Shown here: positions 7,755-16,248 of the stretch, one piece after another
How positions within the stretch are numbered: position 1 is the first letter of the stretch
How the letters are laid out: each line of letters starts with the position of its first letter
DNA from: RGIG3701 sp030530205
GTDB taxonomy: Bacteria; Planctomycetota; Planctomycetia; Pirellulales; Thermoguttaceae
NCBI GenBank assembly: GCA_030530205.1
Contig: JAUMVK010000002.1
Span: forward strand, 179,481-243,480
Length of the DNA: 64,000 bases
Direction: 5' to 3'
Position numbers and translations under genes: made by a program
The notes under the pieces: generated by a model
Seen by the model: the letters and a program-made list of their open reading frames with translations, nothing else
What the model was told of the DNA's origin: nothing
The model's database searches: none

Positions 7755-8248
7755 CACATATTTATATTTGTAAAAGCCGAGCGACGCCCCGACGCGTGAA
7801 CGAGCCAAACAAAACCGCCGAACGAAATATAAGAATCCGCGGTTTTTTTATCGTCTGCCGCCTGCCTCGCTTTGTCGAGTTTCTGGACCAGAGCGGGGAA
7901 GAAATTCGGGTCCCACTCTCCCGAAAACGACGCCTCGCAGCCGCCGTCATAACCGCCCCAGCCGGTCGGGAAATGGTACTTCACAGGGCCGGTGTTACTG
8001 GCAGGGCCCTGAACGGTTTTCGGCGTGGTCGCGTGGTCGCCCTCTGGCTCGGCGCCGTTCGCAAGGTCTTGCGAATCGCCGCCATCGCCGATCGGGCTCC
8101 CGACGCTCCCGGCAACAGAAGCCGAAACCGAGAAAACCCGCGGCTTTTCGTAAAATTCCAAGTCCAACTCATCGGGAACCATAAACGGATGAGCGTTCTC
8201 CGCTGCGTAACGTTCCGCGAAATCTTCCAGGTCTTTAGAAGTGTTCAT
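7754..8248 (-). CDS. Hypothetical protein upstream of Rep
   Basis: 164 residues, not recognised. Acidic N-terminus ('DLEDFAERYAAENAHPF'), a Gly/Ser/Pro-rich variable middle (residues 45-90), then a more ordered C-terminal half ('YHFPTGWGGYDGGCEASF', 'WDPNFFPALVQKLDKARQAA'). AAAGAGG precedes the ATG at 8248. It shares one base with the Rep start codon, so the two are translationally coupled. A replication accessory or single-strand-binding role is possible but not shown. Confidence 0.55.
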   Translation of the reverse strand: MNTSKDLEDFAERYAAENAHPFMVPDELDLEFYEKPRVFSVSASVAGSVGSPIGDGGDSQDLANGAEPEGDHATTPKTVQGPASNTGPVKYHFPTGWGGYDGGCEASFSGEWDPNFFPALVQKLDKARQAADDKKTADSYISFGGFVWLVHASGRRSAFTNINM

Positions 8249-8751
8249 TTTAACCTCTTTCTATGAATGAAAACGAAATAAAACAAAACCAAAAAAGGAA
8301 CGGCCCGAGGCTCAAACCGTTCAAACACGGCCGCGGATCAAGGCCCGCTGGCCAGTGCTTGAACTACGGGGGAATTCCTCGGAGGGGGTAATTGAACCCC
8401 CAGCCCCTTGAGAACGTCGAAAGGCCGGAACGCGCAGCGGCCCCGCCTTTCTTCCCATTGCGCTTGACGCCGCGCGGCTTTAATCCCGCTGCCGCGCGCT
8501 GCAACGACCCGCGCAAAGGGAACGCCAGGACCGCCACCGCGTCTAAAGTCCGCAGCGCGCCCGATGGCGCGAGAACGCCCAGCCCGCCGCGAAGCTCAAC
8601 AAAAGGAAAGGAAATCAGCAGAAAGGAATTAGAATAATTTTCAGATAGTTCAGACGAACAAAAGAATAAAAAACCGAAATTCTCCCGGTGCGCTCCCCGG
8701 TTTGAATTTAGAAACCCTTAAAAACACGGGAAAAACCGCATATTTCCGGAG
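8249..8751. other. GC-rich non-coding region, candidate replication origin
   Basis: No supported gene in 500 bases upstream of the Rep cluster. It contains a hairpin GGGGGT (8384-8389) / ACCCCC (8396-8401) with a 6-base loop, inside a longer CTCGGAG..CTTGAG pairing, and a GC-rich block rich in GCGCG. Rolling-circle origins are usually hairpins near the rep gene, so this is where I would place it. A tRNA fold was considered and not found. Confidence 0.35.
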
Positions 8752-8763
8752 CCCCTAGAGTAT
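8752..8763. repeat. Putative attachment core, right copy (CCCCTAGAGTAT)
   Basis: Exact 12-base match to 4728-4739. It contains the stop codon of the broken integrase on the minus strand (8755-8757). This is the boundary between the 4.0-kb element and the truncated element to its right. Confidence 0.5.
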
Positions 8764-10127
8764 TTTGGGGACTTGAAGTAAATTCAAGTCCTTTTCTTTT
8801 TCTTGATTTAATGCCGTATTTTGCGGGCTCAAACCGATGTCGCTTCTTTTTACTTCATAGCACTTCGTACCCATCATCATACCCATTTTTTTTATGAATG
8901 TACCCAGAATTGTACCCATTTTTTCTGAGGGGGTTGAGCCCGTATTTTCCGGGATAAACTGCACTTTTTGCCACATTTTTTCTCCCAGATTTTCTTCCGG
9001 GGCTGAGACTTCTTCATTTGATGCTTCCGAGAACAAACTGTCCGTCGTCTGCATATAATGGTTCAGAGCCACTTCCTTGGTGTGACCCAGCCATAAGTTG
9101 ACGTCCTGTTCCGGGTACTTGCGCCGGAGTTCCGTGTCGCGGGTGCTTCTCATATTCTGGAAGAATTTGGGCCATTGGGCGACTCCAGCCCGTTTCAGGA
9201 TCTTCGCAAATCGGCTGGTGAGCGCCTGACCGTTCAGGCAGTTCGGAAAGACCTTCCCTGTCGTTCCCTCCGGAGCGTGTCCCGGTATTCCTGGAACGCC
9301 TTGCGAAGCTCAGGGAACATCGGCACGGGGCGCGTCTCGAACTGACCGGCTTCCTGCGCTTTCCTGTTGGTGGCTTTGGGGATCCGGACGCTGAAGCGGT
9401 CGCCATTGAGGTTAATATCGGACCAATCCATGAATTTTAACTCAGAAGGAATCCGCAGCCCCGCGAACCGGGCGAGGCTGAAGATCAGGCGCATCTCGGC
9501 GTTCGGGCAGGCGTCCAGGATCTGCCGGGCTTCCTGGAGGGTGACGAAGTAAAAGCGGGTTTTGTTCGCTACGTTGCTGCCTTTGAGTTTCGCGAATGGG
9601 TTGGTCTTGTTCCAGCCCATCTCGACGGCGCGGTTGAAAAACTGCTTCACGGTCTTCACTTCACGCCCCCAAGTCGTTCTGGCAAGGCGCTCCCTCATCG
9701 CGAGGTCAAATTTGATGACCTGTTCCGCGGTGATTGCGGCGACGGCGGTCTCTTCTCCGAAAAACTGAAAAATATGATTTGCCGTCATTCGCCGGTTTTT
9801 GATGGTTTGCGGCTTGACGGTTTTGTCCTGGGTGAACAGTTCGACCAGGTCTTTGATCGTCCCCGCCTTGATACGCACGTCCGCCAGCCCCAGACCGACG
9901 AGCTTCGCGTAGTATTTATCGTCCAGACCGGCAAGCCAGTCCACAACATCCTGCGGCAGGTCTGCGCCTCGGGTGCGTGAACGAACCAGCGAGTCGAGTT
10001 TGTCTCCGGCACGTTCCGCCTGACGTTTGGTTTTGTAGCCGCACATCTTTTTCTTTTCGGAGCCGATGTAGAACTGAACATCGAACACCGTGCCGCTTTT
10101 GTTTTTTCGTGCTGAAACACAAGCCAT
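8755..10127 (-). pseudogene. Tyrosine integrase broken by a one-base frameshift
   Basis: The upstream frame (from ATG at 10127, with GGAGG six bases before) gives a full N-terminal and core-binding part and the first Arg box 'ARFAGLRIPSELKFMDW', then stops at 9234. Shifting frame near 9268-9274 restores the rest: 'GTTGKVFPNCLNG', 'WPKFFQNMRSTRDTELR', 'NLWLGHTKEVALNHYMQ' with the Tyr, and a long tail ending at 8755. One missing G in a CCGG(G)AGGG run explains it. It is related to the integrase at 4869-6152. Either a dead gene or a sequencing indel. Confidence 0.75.
8769..8795 (+). terminator. Rho-independent terminator beside attachment core
   Basis: Nine-bp stem GGACTTGAA (8769-8777) / TTCAAGTCC (8783-8791), five-base loop, then TTTTCTTTTT. 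Same placement relative to the core as the unrelated-sequence hairpin at 4743-4768, which suggests the hairpin is a constant part of this element type's left end. Confidence 0.65.
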
Positions 10128-10234
10128 GAGGACCTCCATTTGAGGGCTTAATTTGGAAACCCCTTCCGCAGATATGCACCAGCGTGGCTCCATAGAAGGT
10201 CAGAAGGGGTGGTAAACAGTCTAAAGCGCGTGAC

Positions 10235-10459
10235 TCAGAAGTCCTTCATCGGCTTGGCGGGCTTCCGGTGGGACTCGACGCCGCTGCTTGTGCGCGCTTC
10301 GAGCCACTCCCGGAGACCATCTTCCGGAATACGGACCGCTCTGTCCAGAAGATAGGACGGCAATCCGTAATTGGTCAGTAGAGCTTTTTGTGGTTGGTTA
10401 AAATATTGAATGTACTTTATATTGTTCTTGGGGACCGTGATCCCGCGTGTGAAAAGGCA
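10235..10459 (-). pseudogene. Excisionase-like HTH remnant
   Basis: The frame ending at TGA 10235-10237 encodes 'LLTNYGLPSYLLDRAVRIPE' and 'DGLREWLEARTSSG', clearly the wing and final helix of the excisionase-like domain found at 2555 and 6180. The preceding part does not match the HTH, and there is no ATG before the upstream stop at 10460-10462. The join to foreign sequence is near 10384, so the element's right part is lost here. Confidence 0.5.
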
Positions 10460-10471
10460 CTACAGGATGTT

Positions 10472-10561
10472 ATGAAAGGAAGCGGTGCTCATGTCAAAAC
10501 CGACAGAAAGACCAAAGAATTCTACGAACAGGAAATCCACGATGAAAGGAGCCAGCAATGA
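10472..10561 (+). CDS. Short reading frame, probably the 3' end of a truncated gene
   Basis: 29 codons from ATG 10472 (AGGA upstream), but the frame is open back to about 10384 and reads like protein there ('LYIVLGDRDPACEKALQ'). It therefore looks like the tail of a gene whose front was removed at the junction with the excisionase remnant. It overlaps the next gene by ATGA. No function assigned. Confidence 0.35.
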   Translation: MKGSGAHVKTDRKTKEFYEQEIHDERSQQ

Positions 10562-10824
10562 GAGGTTTCGCTATTTACGACGAAGACGTAAGGAGCATAT
10601 TAAAGGAGTGCTGCACCTGCTCCATCAGGCGGGCAAGCTATGTCGAGACCAGAAACAATCTTCCCGAGAGCATTCGCAAAAGAATCGGCAATCCTGACGA
10701 AACACTTTGGTACGTCAGCTTTCTCCCCCTGAATGACGACACGCTGCTTGGACCCTTCGAGTCCCGGCAGCGTGCGCTTCAGGAAGAGACGAATTATCTC
10801 TTGAGTTACCTGAAGAATAGCTGA
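10558..10824 (+). CDS. Small hypothetical protein
   Basis: 88 residues, not recognised. AAAGGAG lies nine bases before the ATG, the best ribosome binding site in this stretch. It has two Cys close together ('KECCTCSI'), a charged middle, and an aromatic 'ETLWYVSFLPLNDD' strand region. No signal or membrane segment. It overlaps the preceding short frame by four bases, so they were probably one operon. Confidence 0.5.
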   Translation: MRGFAIYDEDVRSILKECCTCSIRRASYVETRNNLPESIRKRIGNPDETLWYVSFLPLNDDTLLGPFESRQRALQEETNYLLSYLKNS

Positions 10825-11224
10825 TGTTAAATTTACTTATACCTCAGTCGATCCCGTTGAGCACTCTGTCGAACTTCAAGTTTGTGCTTGCTGGTGATAT
10901 TCACAAGCATCACTTCCTGAGAAAGGAATAGCACTTCAGAGGCGTTGCAGTCCGGGGATGTAACTTATTCAGCGGCAAACGTTAAAGAATTGACAGGTCT
11001 TGTTATTAATAACATGTTTTGCATGTGTAAACAGATGTTGTGTTTTGATAAAACTCTTAAATCCCACTTTCTTTTGTGGCATATTAAACAGTCACTCTGA
11101 ATAAGATTTTCGGAGTCAGTCAATGGGCGCTGATTTTGTCTGAGTGTTCTGATTTTTATCAGAATCATGGATATAAATGAAGCAGCCTTCAAAATGAGTC
11201 ATTTTCTTTAACCCAGGAGCAAAA
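10825..11224. other. Intergenic region with palindrome, no gene seen
   Basis: Holds the TGTTATTAATAACA palindrome at 11001-11014. A 75-codon minus-strand frame across it is rejected: it crosses the palindrome and has no ribosome binding site. Confidence 0.4.
11001..11014. repeat. Recurrent palindrome TGTTATTAATAACA
   Basis: Perfect 14-base palindrome in a gene-free gap. The 12-base core GTTATTAATAAC also occurs at 17330, 34314, 44496 and 45121, with a one-base variant at 20633, all intergenic. Confidence 0.6.
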
Positions 11225-11943
11225 ATGAAAGAAGTAAACAGAGGGACAGTCCGGGCGATCTCCATCAAAACGGGAAAGTTTATTTATGGTTCTCCCTGCT
11301 GTGTCCCTGGCCGGGGTCGGGACTCCATCATCGTCAACACGGGAACGCATGATGCGCCGGTGTTCGAGCTGGAGTCCGTCTTCCCGACGACCATCGGCAT
11401 GTACGCCACCACCGATTCCCTGGGAAACCCGGTCTTCGAGCACGACATTGTCTGGATTCGGTATTGCCTGAACCCGTACGGATTCTTCGGGTCTCTTTAC
11501 CGGGAGCTGGATCATGGGGTCATCAAGTGGGTCGACACCTTCGAACAGCTGTGCGTATGTTTCGGCAGTGACCATAGCTGCCGCATGATCAACATCGGAC
11601 AGTATGCGGAGTTCGAGGTCGTCGGGAATATTTTGAATCCCCTGTCCTCGGTCGCTGGACGCTGGACCACACGCCCATCTGCCAAGGCCGGGACGGTCGG
11701 CTGATCTATGATGGGGACGTCTTTCGCCAAAGCCCGGACGACCCCGGCTGCCTCGTTCTCTGGAACAGCCAACGGATGGAGTACGTCGCGATCACCACGA
11801 CGGGCGAACGCTTCCCCGTGAACACGATCGCAGATCGGTACTACTCGGTTGGCTGCCATGTGCCCGGCAAACGGGAGTTGTGGAAGCCCGACAAAAACGA
11901 GCGGATCTCGTGGAACATGGAGCCAGAGGAAAACGAGGAATAA
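11225..11943 (+). pseudogene. YopX-like phage protein, frameshifted
   Basis: The first frame gives 'GKFIYGSPC', then 'FPTTIGMYATTDSLGNPVF' and 'EHDIV', then 'VVGNI', the order of motifs in YopX-family proteins of phages and plasmids. The frame fails in a T-run at 11631-11634. With one T restored it continues 'GNIFESPVLGRWTLDHTPIC' and then 'DGRLIYDGDVF', a second YopX-like motif, ending at 11943. The intact product would be about 240 residues. AGGAG lies seven bases before the ATG. The function of YopX is not established. It is either decaying or hit by a homopolymer error. Confidence 0.65.
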
Positions 11944-12017
11944 ACAGGCGCAACACATCTGCCCACCTTGGGGGCGAATGGGAAAAAGCCACGCCTTCAA
12001 AGAAGACGTGCCTTTTT

Positions 12018-12637
12018 TTAGGTATTGGAAGGTTTGTGAATGTTACCTGTCTTCCAATCCTCCGGAATTCTATCGGAGTACCATCGGTCGTATGCAATCT
12101 TTAGTCTTCGATACTCGCGATATGCGTCTTTAAACCATCGATCAATACTATCTCCTGCATGGAATTTTAGGCCAAAAAGGTATTTTGCCAGAGGTGACGC
12201 GTCAATAGTTAAATCACCTAAAATCCGTTTGGCAGCATCCGTAAATTCCAGTTTGTAGTCGTGCATTCTCATTCGGGCTTTATCAATGAGAAACCTTTCC
12301 TCTATTTCCATTGATTTCCGAATTCCACTGTAGTTTTTGAGGGTTTCAACGTATTCACGAATGTATTCTGGTAGTACCGTCTCTCTTGTGGTCTGTTGAT
12401 GTGATGTTTTTCCATCACGGTTTCAAGATAGTGAGTTATATCGATGTCATGTTCTTTTAGTTTGGCAACAAGCTTGGGCCACAACGGTCTATGGTTTCGT
12501 CCATAGCGATCTTTGCCGCCATCGTAGAGAGCGTATGTGATTTTGCCATAATTAGTCTTGTGCAAACCATCGTACATGTAGTAGTAAACAGTCCGAAAAT
12601 GTTTGGATTCGGGGTCCAGTTTATCTATTCTGTTCAT
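12018..12637 (-). pseudogene. Hypothetical protein split by a frameshift
   Basis: Two overlapping minus-strand frames (12302-12637 and 12018-12311) join well. The downstream frame is open back past its ATG and reads coding-like sequence ('TVLPEYIREYVETLKNYSG') through the stretch where the upstream frame becomes poor. A one- or two-base shift between 12371 and 12392 would give a single protein of about 205 residues. It is rich in Tyr, Arg and Lys with no recognised domain. The first frame has AGAA only weakly placed before its ATG. Confidence 0.45.
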
Positions 12638-13136
12638 GGTTCTTCTTTCTCCAAGTTTACGGGAATAAAATGAAACAATTGAAGATAATCAGGCGGGCTC
12701 ATATCTGCCTCTGCTTTGGTTGTATTAGATTATGCCATGAATCTAATAAAAGTAAAGTGTTTATTAATTAAATTTCTCATCATTTTTTTGGATTTTTTTA
12801 ATATTTATGGAAATGATGCTACTTACTTCCCCAGCGGGGCGATTTTGGGACAGGATTTCCCTAAAATATCCAGGCAGGTGCTTGTGAGCAAATGTACTCT
12901 GCCGGGAATTGGTCATTATTCCATCTTGGATGCCTGGGAACAGAAAGTCTGGCTTTAATTGGTTATCCGTGAAGGTGTTCCATTTTTCAGAGGATTGGGC
13001 AAAGATGTTACTAATAACACAGTGAACGCGGTCTCCTACTCGATTTAATTACACTAAAATTTAACAGATATGAAGGAAAATAATCTAAAATGTGAAATAT
13101 TTTGGCAAAATACGGGCAAAACCCCCGTAAAATGGC
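12638..13136. other. Intergenic region, no gene seen
   Basis: AT-rich 500-base gap. A small plus-strand frame at 12716-12958 is composition noise. The only recognisable item is the intron 3'-end fragment at 13028-13045. Confidence 0.4.
13028..13045 (+). repeat. Fragment matching the 3' end of a group II intron
   Basis: GCGGTCTCCTACTCGATT is identical to the last 18 bases of the intron remnant at 15390-15407. '..CTACTCGATT' is the usual 3' terminus of bacterial group II introns. Only the last bases are present here. Confidence 0.5.
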
Positions 13137-13164
13137 TTGAATATTTTCACTTTTCGTTTATAAT
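13137..13164 (+). promoter_or_regulatory. Sigma-70 promoter of the AbiL-like pair
   Basis: TTGAAT (13137-13142), 16-base spacer, TATAAT (13159-13164). The start codon of the ATPase gene follows about 30 bases later behind AAAGGAGG. Confidence 0.6.
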
Positions 13165-13194
13165 AGATATAATAATAAAACAAAGGAGGTTATG

Positions 13195-14451
13195 ATGCTG
13201 ATTCGTTTTAGTGTTTCCAATTATTTGTCCTTTTTGAACCCCGCAGTTTTTGATATGCGCCCCGAGAAAATTCAAAAAGACGGGGACTTGGGAAAGCATA
13301 TACACGTTGATTCTACCGGGAAAGAAGTCTATACACTTCCAATAGGTGTTATTTTCGGTGCAAATGCCAGTGGAAAAACCAATTTCATCACTGCTATTTC
13401 ATTTATGCGGTCATGCGTTCTCGGGACACTTCAGAGGCAGCAAGGTCCAGAAGGCGAGTTGCTTCTGCCGGTCGTTCCATTTCTTTTAAATCCCGAATCC
13501 AGAAATGAACCATCTGTTTTTGAGGTACAATTTAAATATAAAGAAGTAGTCTATAACTACGGCTTTGCTATCTCAGAGAAACAGATCCATGAGGAATGGC
13601 TGTATGCGTATTTTACCAGAAAAGAAACTCGTTTGTTTCATCGTATAGTAGATGGAAAACGGAGTATATTTCAGTGGGGAGCTAAACTTAAAAATTTTAA
13701 AAAAATCGGAGCTATGCTACCGTCAACAATGTTAGCAATTACATTTTTGGAATCAGAACTACTCAAACCTGTTTTTGAGTGGTTTTTAAAACTTATTATC
13801 ATATTTCCAAACTCAAAATTGTCCGGATTAAGTCAAAGTGTATTTCAAGATCCTAAATTTTCAAAATTCCTGTCGGAGTCTTTACATGAAATCGATACTG
13901 GAATTGATAAGATTATTTCCATAAAAAAAGAAAAGGCGGAAAAATCACTTGATCAACTTCCAATGTCTGTCCGGGCGTATTTGAAACAAACACAGGATGT
14001 ACTCCCAGCGAATCAGTCCTATCAACTATTTACACATCACGCTGGAGCTGAGGGAACACAATTGCCGTCCTGGCTGGAGTCAGCAGGAACATTGCGAATG
14101 ATGAATCTTTTACCGGTTTTTTATATGATGGAGCAGAGAACAAATAATATTTTCCTGATCGACGAATTGAGCAGTAATTTACATCCCTTGCTTTCCAGCT
14201 GGTTTATTCAGAAGTTCCTAAGCCTCAATCAACAATATAAGAGTCAACTTGTTTTTACGACGCACGATACAAGTCTTCTTTCAAATAAGGCACTACGTCG
14301 TGATGAAATTTGGTTTGTAGACAAAGACGCTAACGGAGCCTCGTCTTTCTCGCGTCTTTCCGAATTTATTGTAAGCAATGGCTTAAATTTCGAAAACGGT
14401 TACATTTCAGGTCGGTTTGGTGGTATTCCAAATCTTGCGGAGAAATTTTAA
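13195..14451 (+). CDS. AAA ATPase of an AbiL/RloAB-like abortive-infection pair
   Basis: 418 residues of the COG1106/RloA type. The N-terminus 'MLIRFSVSNYLSF' is the usual opening of OLD/SMC-like ATPases. The Walker A is 'FGANASGKTNF' near residue 57, and late in the protein are a signature/Walker B region ('NIFLIDELSSNLHPLLS', with D-E) and the switch His in 'VFTTHDTSLLSN'. The second of two adjacent ATGs is chosen because GGAGG is only two bases from the first. Ten bases after its stop lies a RloB-like TOPRIM gene; this pairing matches AbiLi-AbiLii, in which the ATPase is thought to sense infection and the partner to act. Confidence 0.8.
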   Translation: MLIRFSVSNYLSFLNPAVFDMRPEKIQKDGDLGKHIHVDSTGKEVYTLPIGVIFGANASGKTNFITAISFMRSCVLGTLQRQQGPEGELLLPVVPFLLNPESRNEPSVFEVQFKYKEVVYNYGFAISEKQIHEEWLYAYFTRKETRLFHRIVDGKRSIFQWGAKLKNFKKIGAMLPSTMLAITFLESELLKPVFEWFLKLIIIFPNSKLSGLSQSVFQDPKFSKFLSESLHEIDTGIDKIISIKKEKAEKSLDQLPMSVRAYLKQTQDVLPANQSYQLFTHHAGAEGTQLPSWLESAGTLRMMNLLPVFYMMEQRTNNIFLIDELSSNLHPLLSSWFIQKFLSLNQQYKSQLVFTTHDTSLLSNKALRRDEIWFVDKDANGASSFSRLSEFIVSNGLNFENGYISGRFGGIPNLAEKF

Positions 14452-14461
14452 AGAGGATAAA

Positions 14462-15139
14462 ATGACTCCTAAATATAAATCGTACAGGACAAAATGGGAA
14501 GACGATCTCTACTCGAAGGCTAATATAAAAGAATCATATATTATCCGTATCGTAGTCGAGGGAGCGCAAACGGAAAAGAAATTTTTCCGTGATTGCGTTC
14601 AAACGTCACCGCGAATCCACGTACAGGTATTACCGCCTGAAGAGAACCAGTCGGGGCCTGAGAAACTCTTTGATCAGATCGTAGCAGAAATACAACAAGA
14701 CATTGACCAAAGTAACCGTCAACCAGCAGATCAGAATTGGATTGTATGCGATGTAGATGAACATCCATACTTGAAGCAAACCATTGAAAAGATTGACAAA
14801 CATAATGCTGAGCATCCAGATGAATTTCCAGCAATTCAAATTGCAATCAGCAACCCGTGTTTTGAAGTCTGGCTGGCACTTTATAAGAAGAGAAATCTTC
14901 GGAATAAAACGCCATTCTGTTCTAAAGAGGGGCTTTGAACATTACTTCTGGATATAGATCCAAATTTTAGCAAAACACGTTTTAACACTTCGCTTTTTCA
15001 AAGACACACAATAGCCATAAATCAAGCTAAAGACCTTGATATAAACAAGAGTGAACCAATTCCTGAACGGCCCGGTACGAGAGTTTACCGCATATTAGAG
15101 GAAATATTAAAGATTGAGAAACAGTCGAATACTAAATAA
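14462..15139 (+). pseudogene. RloB/AbiLii-like TOPRIM protein with internal TGA
   Basis: ATG at 14462 follows AGAGGA. The first 159 codons contain the RloB motifs: 'VVEGAQTEKKFFRD' (E..TE, TOPRIM acidic strand), 'WIVCDVDEHP' (DxD) and 'ISNPCFEVWLALY'. TGA at 14936-14938 then stops translation, yet the same frame continues for 66 codons of family-like sequence ('LLLDIDPNFSKTRF', 'PERPGTRVYRILEEI') to TAA at 15139 and a terminator. A single base change explains it. The truncated product keeps the TOPRIM core, so some function is conceivable. Confidence 0.75.
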
Positions 15140-15141
15140 CT

Positions 15142-15169
15142 AAATCCCCAGGTTTAACCGGGGATTTTT
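15142..15169 (+). terminator. Terminator of the AbiL-like pair
   Basis: AAATCCCC (15142-15149) pairs with GGGGATTT (15160-15167), with an inner GGT-TTA-ACC stem, followed by further T residues. The intron remnant begins directly after it. Confidence 0.75.
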
Positions 15170-15407
15170 GTGTATGTCTTGTATTGCCTGAATCTTAACT
15201 CGTGGTGAGAGTCCACCAGGCTTTGCAGCAGGAACTGTAGTCAAACGCAAGGGAGTCCGTTGCAAGGCGGAATCTGAAAAAGTGGGAGGCAAGTCCTGGT
15301 CCGACCTCACGACACGTGGCTTCGCCCCACTTTACCCTCTGCCGAACGGCGCGTACAGTGATGTGAGAGGACGACCGCCTAAATAATGAGCGGTCTCCTA
15401 CTCGATT
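15170..15407 (+). ncRNA. Miniature group II intron remnant without reverse transcriptase
   Basis: It starts GTGTATG right behind the terminator T-run and ends GCGGTCTCCTACTCGATT. Inside are sequence blocks typical of bacterial group II intron domain I: 'GGTGAGAGTCCACCAGGC', 'GCAGCAGGAACTGTAG', 'CAAGGGAGTCC' and 'GGCGGAATCTG'. A final domain-VI-like hairpin is GACCGC/GCGGTC with an unpaired A-rich loop. Only about 238 bases remain: the reverse transcriptase and most of domains II-V are absent, so it should not splice. Placement behind a terminator is what group IIC introns favour, but I cannot assign the subgroup. Confidence 0.6.
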
Positions 15408-15462
15408 CTTTCCCAAAATTTATGGTTTTTTTCCTCTGAGGCCTATCAAATTCTGGAACATC

Positions 15463-15471
15463 TGGTATAAT
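15463..15471 (+). promoter_or_regulatory. Extended -10 promoter element before mntA
   Basis: TGGTATAAT, an extended -10 (TGn-TATAAT), about 135 bases before the mntA-like start. No good -35, as expected for this class. Confidence 0.4.
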
Positions 15472-15606
15472 AATTTTATCGTGTTACGTATTGACTTTGC
15501 CAATGTCGTGCCGGAAGATGCTTCTGCTCTGGGCGTTCGGGCTGCTTTACGCACGGAAAAGAAAAAGAGGGTGATTCGCCTGGGACCTTCTGTGAGGATC
15601 GAAAAG

Positions 15607-15909
15607 ATGAACCAAGTAATTTACACATTGCCGGAAATCGAAGAACGGTTGCTCCCGGTTTTTTCGGAATATTCGGTCAGGAAAGCGATCCTGTTCGGCT
15701 CCTACGCCAAAGGGTGCGCGACTCCGAACAGCGACATCGATATTCTGGTGGACAGCGGCTTGCGCGGCCTGTCGTTTTTTGGCCTTCTGGAAGACGTCGT
15801 GACCGCTTTGGACAAAAACGTTGATTTGCTGGACGTTACCCAGGTATCGACTGGTTCCGAGGTCGATAACGAAATAAGCAATAACGGAGTGGTCATTTAT
15901 GAACAGTAA
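15607..15909 (+). CDS. mntA: MntA-type minimal nucleotidyltransferase antitoxin
   Basis: 100 residues from the ATG at 15607 (GAGG upstream); the frame is open further 5' but that part does not look like protein. The motif 'GSYAKGCATPNSDIDILVD' is the nucleotidyltransferase GSxxxG..SDxDxxV signature, with the two Asp metal ligands, and 'VDLLD' supplies the third strand. In HEPN/MNT modules MntA neutralises HepT, by AMPylation in the studied case. It overlaps hepT by 11 bases. Confidence 0.85.
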   Translation: MNQVIYTLPEIEERLLPVFSEYSVRKAILFGSYAKGCATPNSDIDILVDSGLRGLSFFGLLEDVVTALDKNVDLLDVTQVSTGSEVDNEISNNGVVIYEQ

Positions 15910-16234
15910 GGATCAGCAGGTTTTGCAGAAGATTTATAACCACATCAGTTCGGTTCTTCTGTACTGTAAAGATTGTGAAACCCTCGACGATTTTCAGTCC
16001 AATTCCATGCTTATCGAAGCGTGCGTTTTTAATCTTATGCAGATTGGCGAATTGGCCAAGATGGGGCTTTCAGACGAAGTAAAACAGCAGATCACGACGA
16101 TACCGTGGAAACAGATTTACGGTATGCGTAACCGAATTGTTCATGGATATTCCGGAGTCGATATGTGTATTATCTGGGATGTGATTCAGAACGATTTGAC
16201 TCCGTTAAAAATAGAACTGGAGAAGTTTTTATAA
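15899..16234 (+). CDS. hepT: HepT-like HEPN ribonuclease toxin
   Basis: 111 residues, all-helical DUF86 type. The catalytic motif 'RNRIVHGY' (R-x4-H-x-Y) is intact at residues 76-83, and 'MQIGELAK' is the conserved helix typical of the family. It overlaps mntA, so toxin and antitoxin are co-translated. It would act as an RNase toxin, in defence or element maintenance. Confidence 0.85.
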   Translation: MNSKDQQVLQKIYNHISSVLLYCKDCETLDDFQSNSMLIEACVFNLMQIGELAKMGLSDEVKQQITTIPWKQIYGMRNRIVHGYSGVDMCIIWDVIQNDLTPLKIELEKFL

Positions 16235-16248
16235 CAGCCAGGCGCAAT

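Noticed and set aside
8341..8420. tRNA-like pairing around GGGGG..CCCCC
   Set aside because: No acceptor, D or anticodon arm can be drawn on either strand; only a hairpin remains.
10965..11192. 75-codon minus-strand frame
   Set aside because: No ribosome binding site, and it runs through the recurrent palindrome.
15170..15407. Retron or other reverse-transcriptase system at the intron remnant
   Set aside because: No reverse transcriptase gene is present on either strand within or around it.
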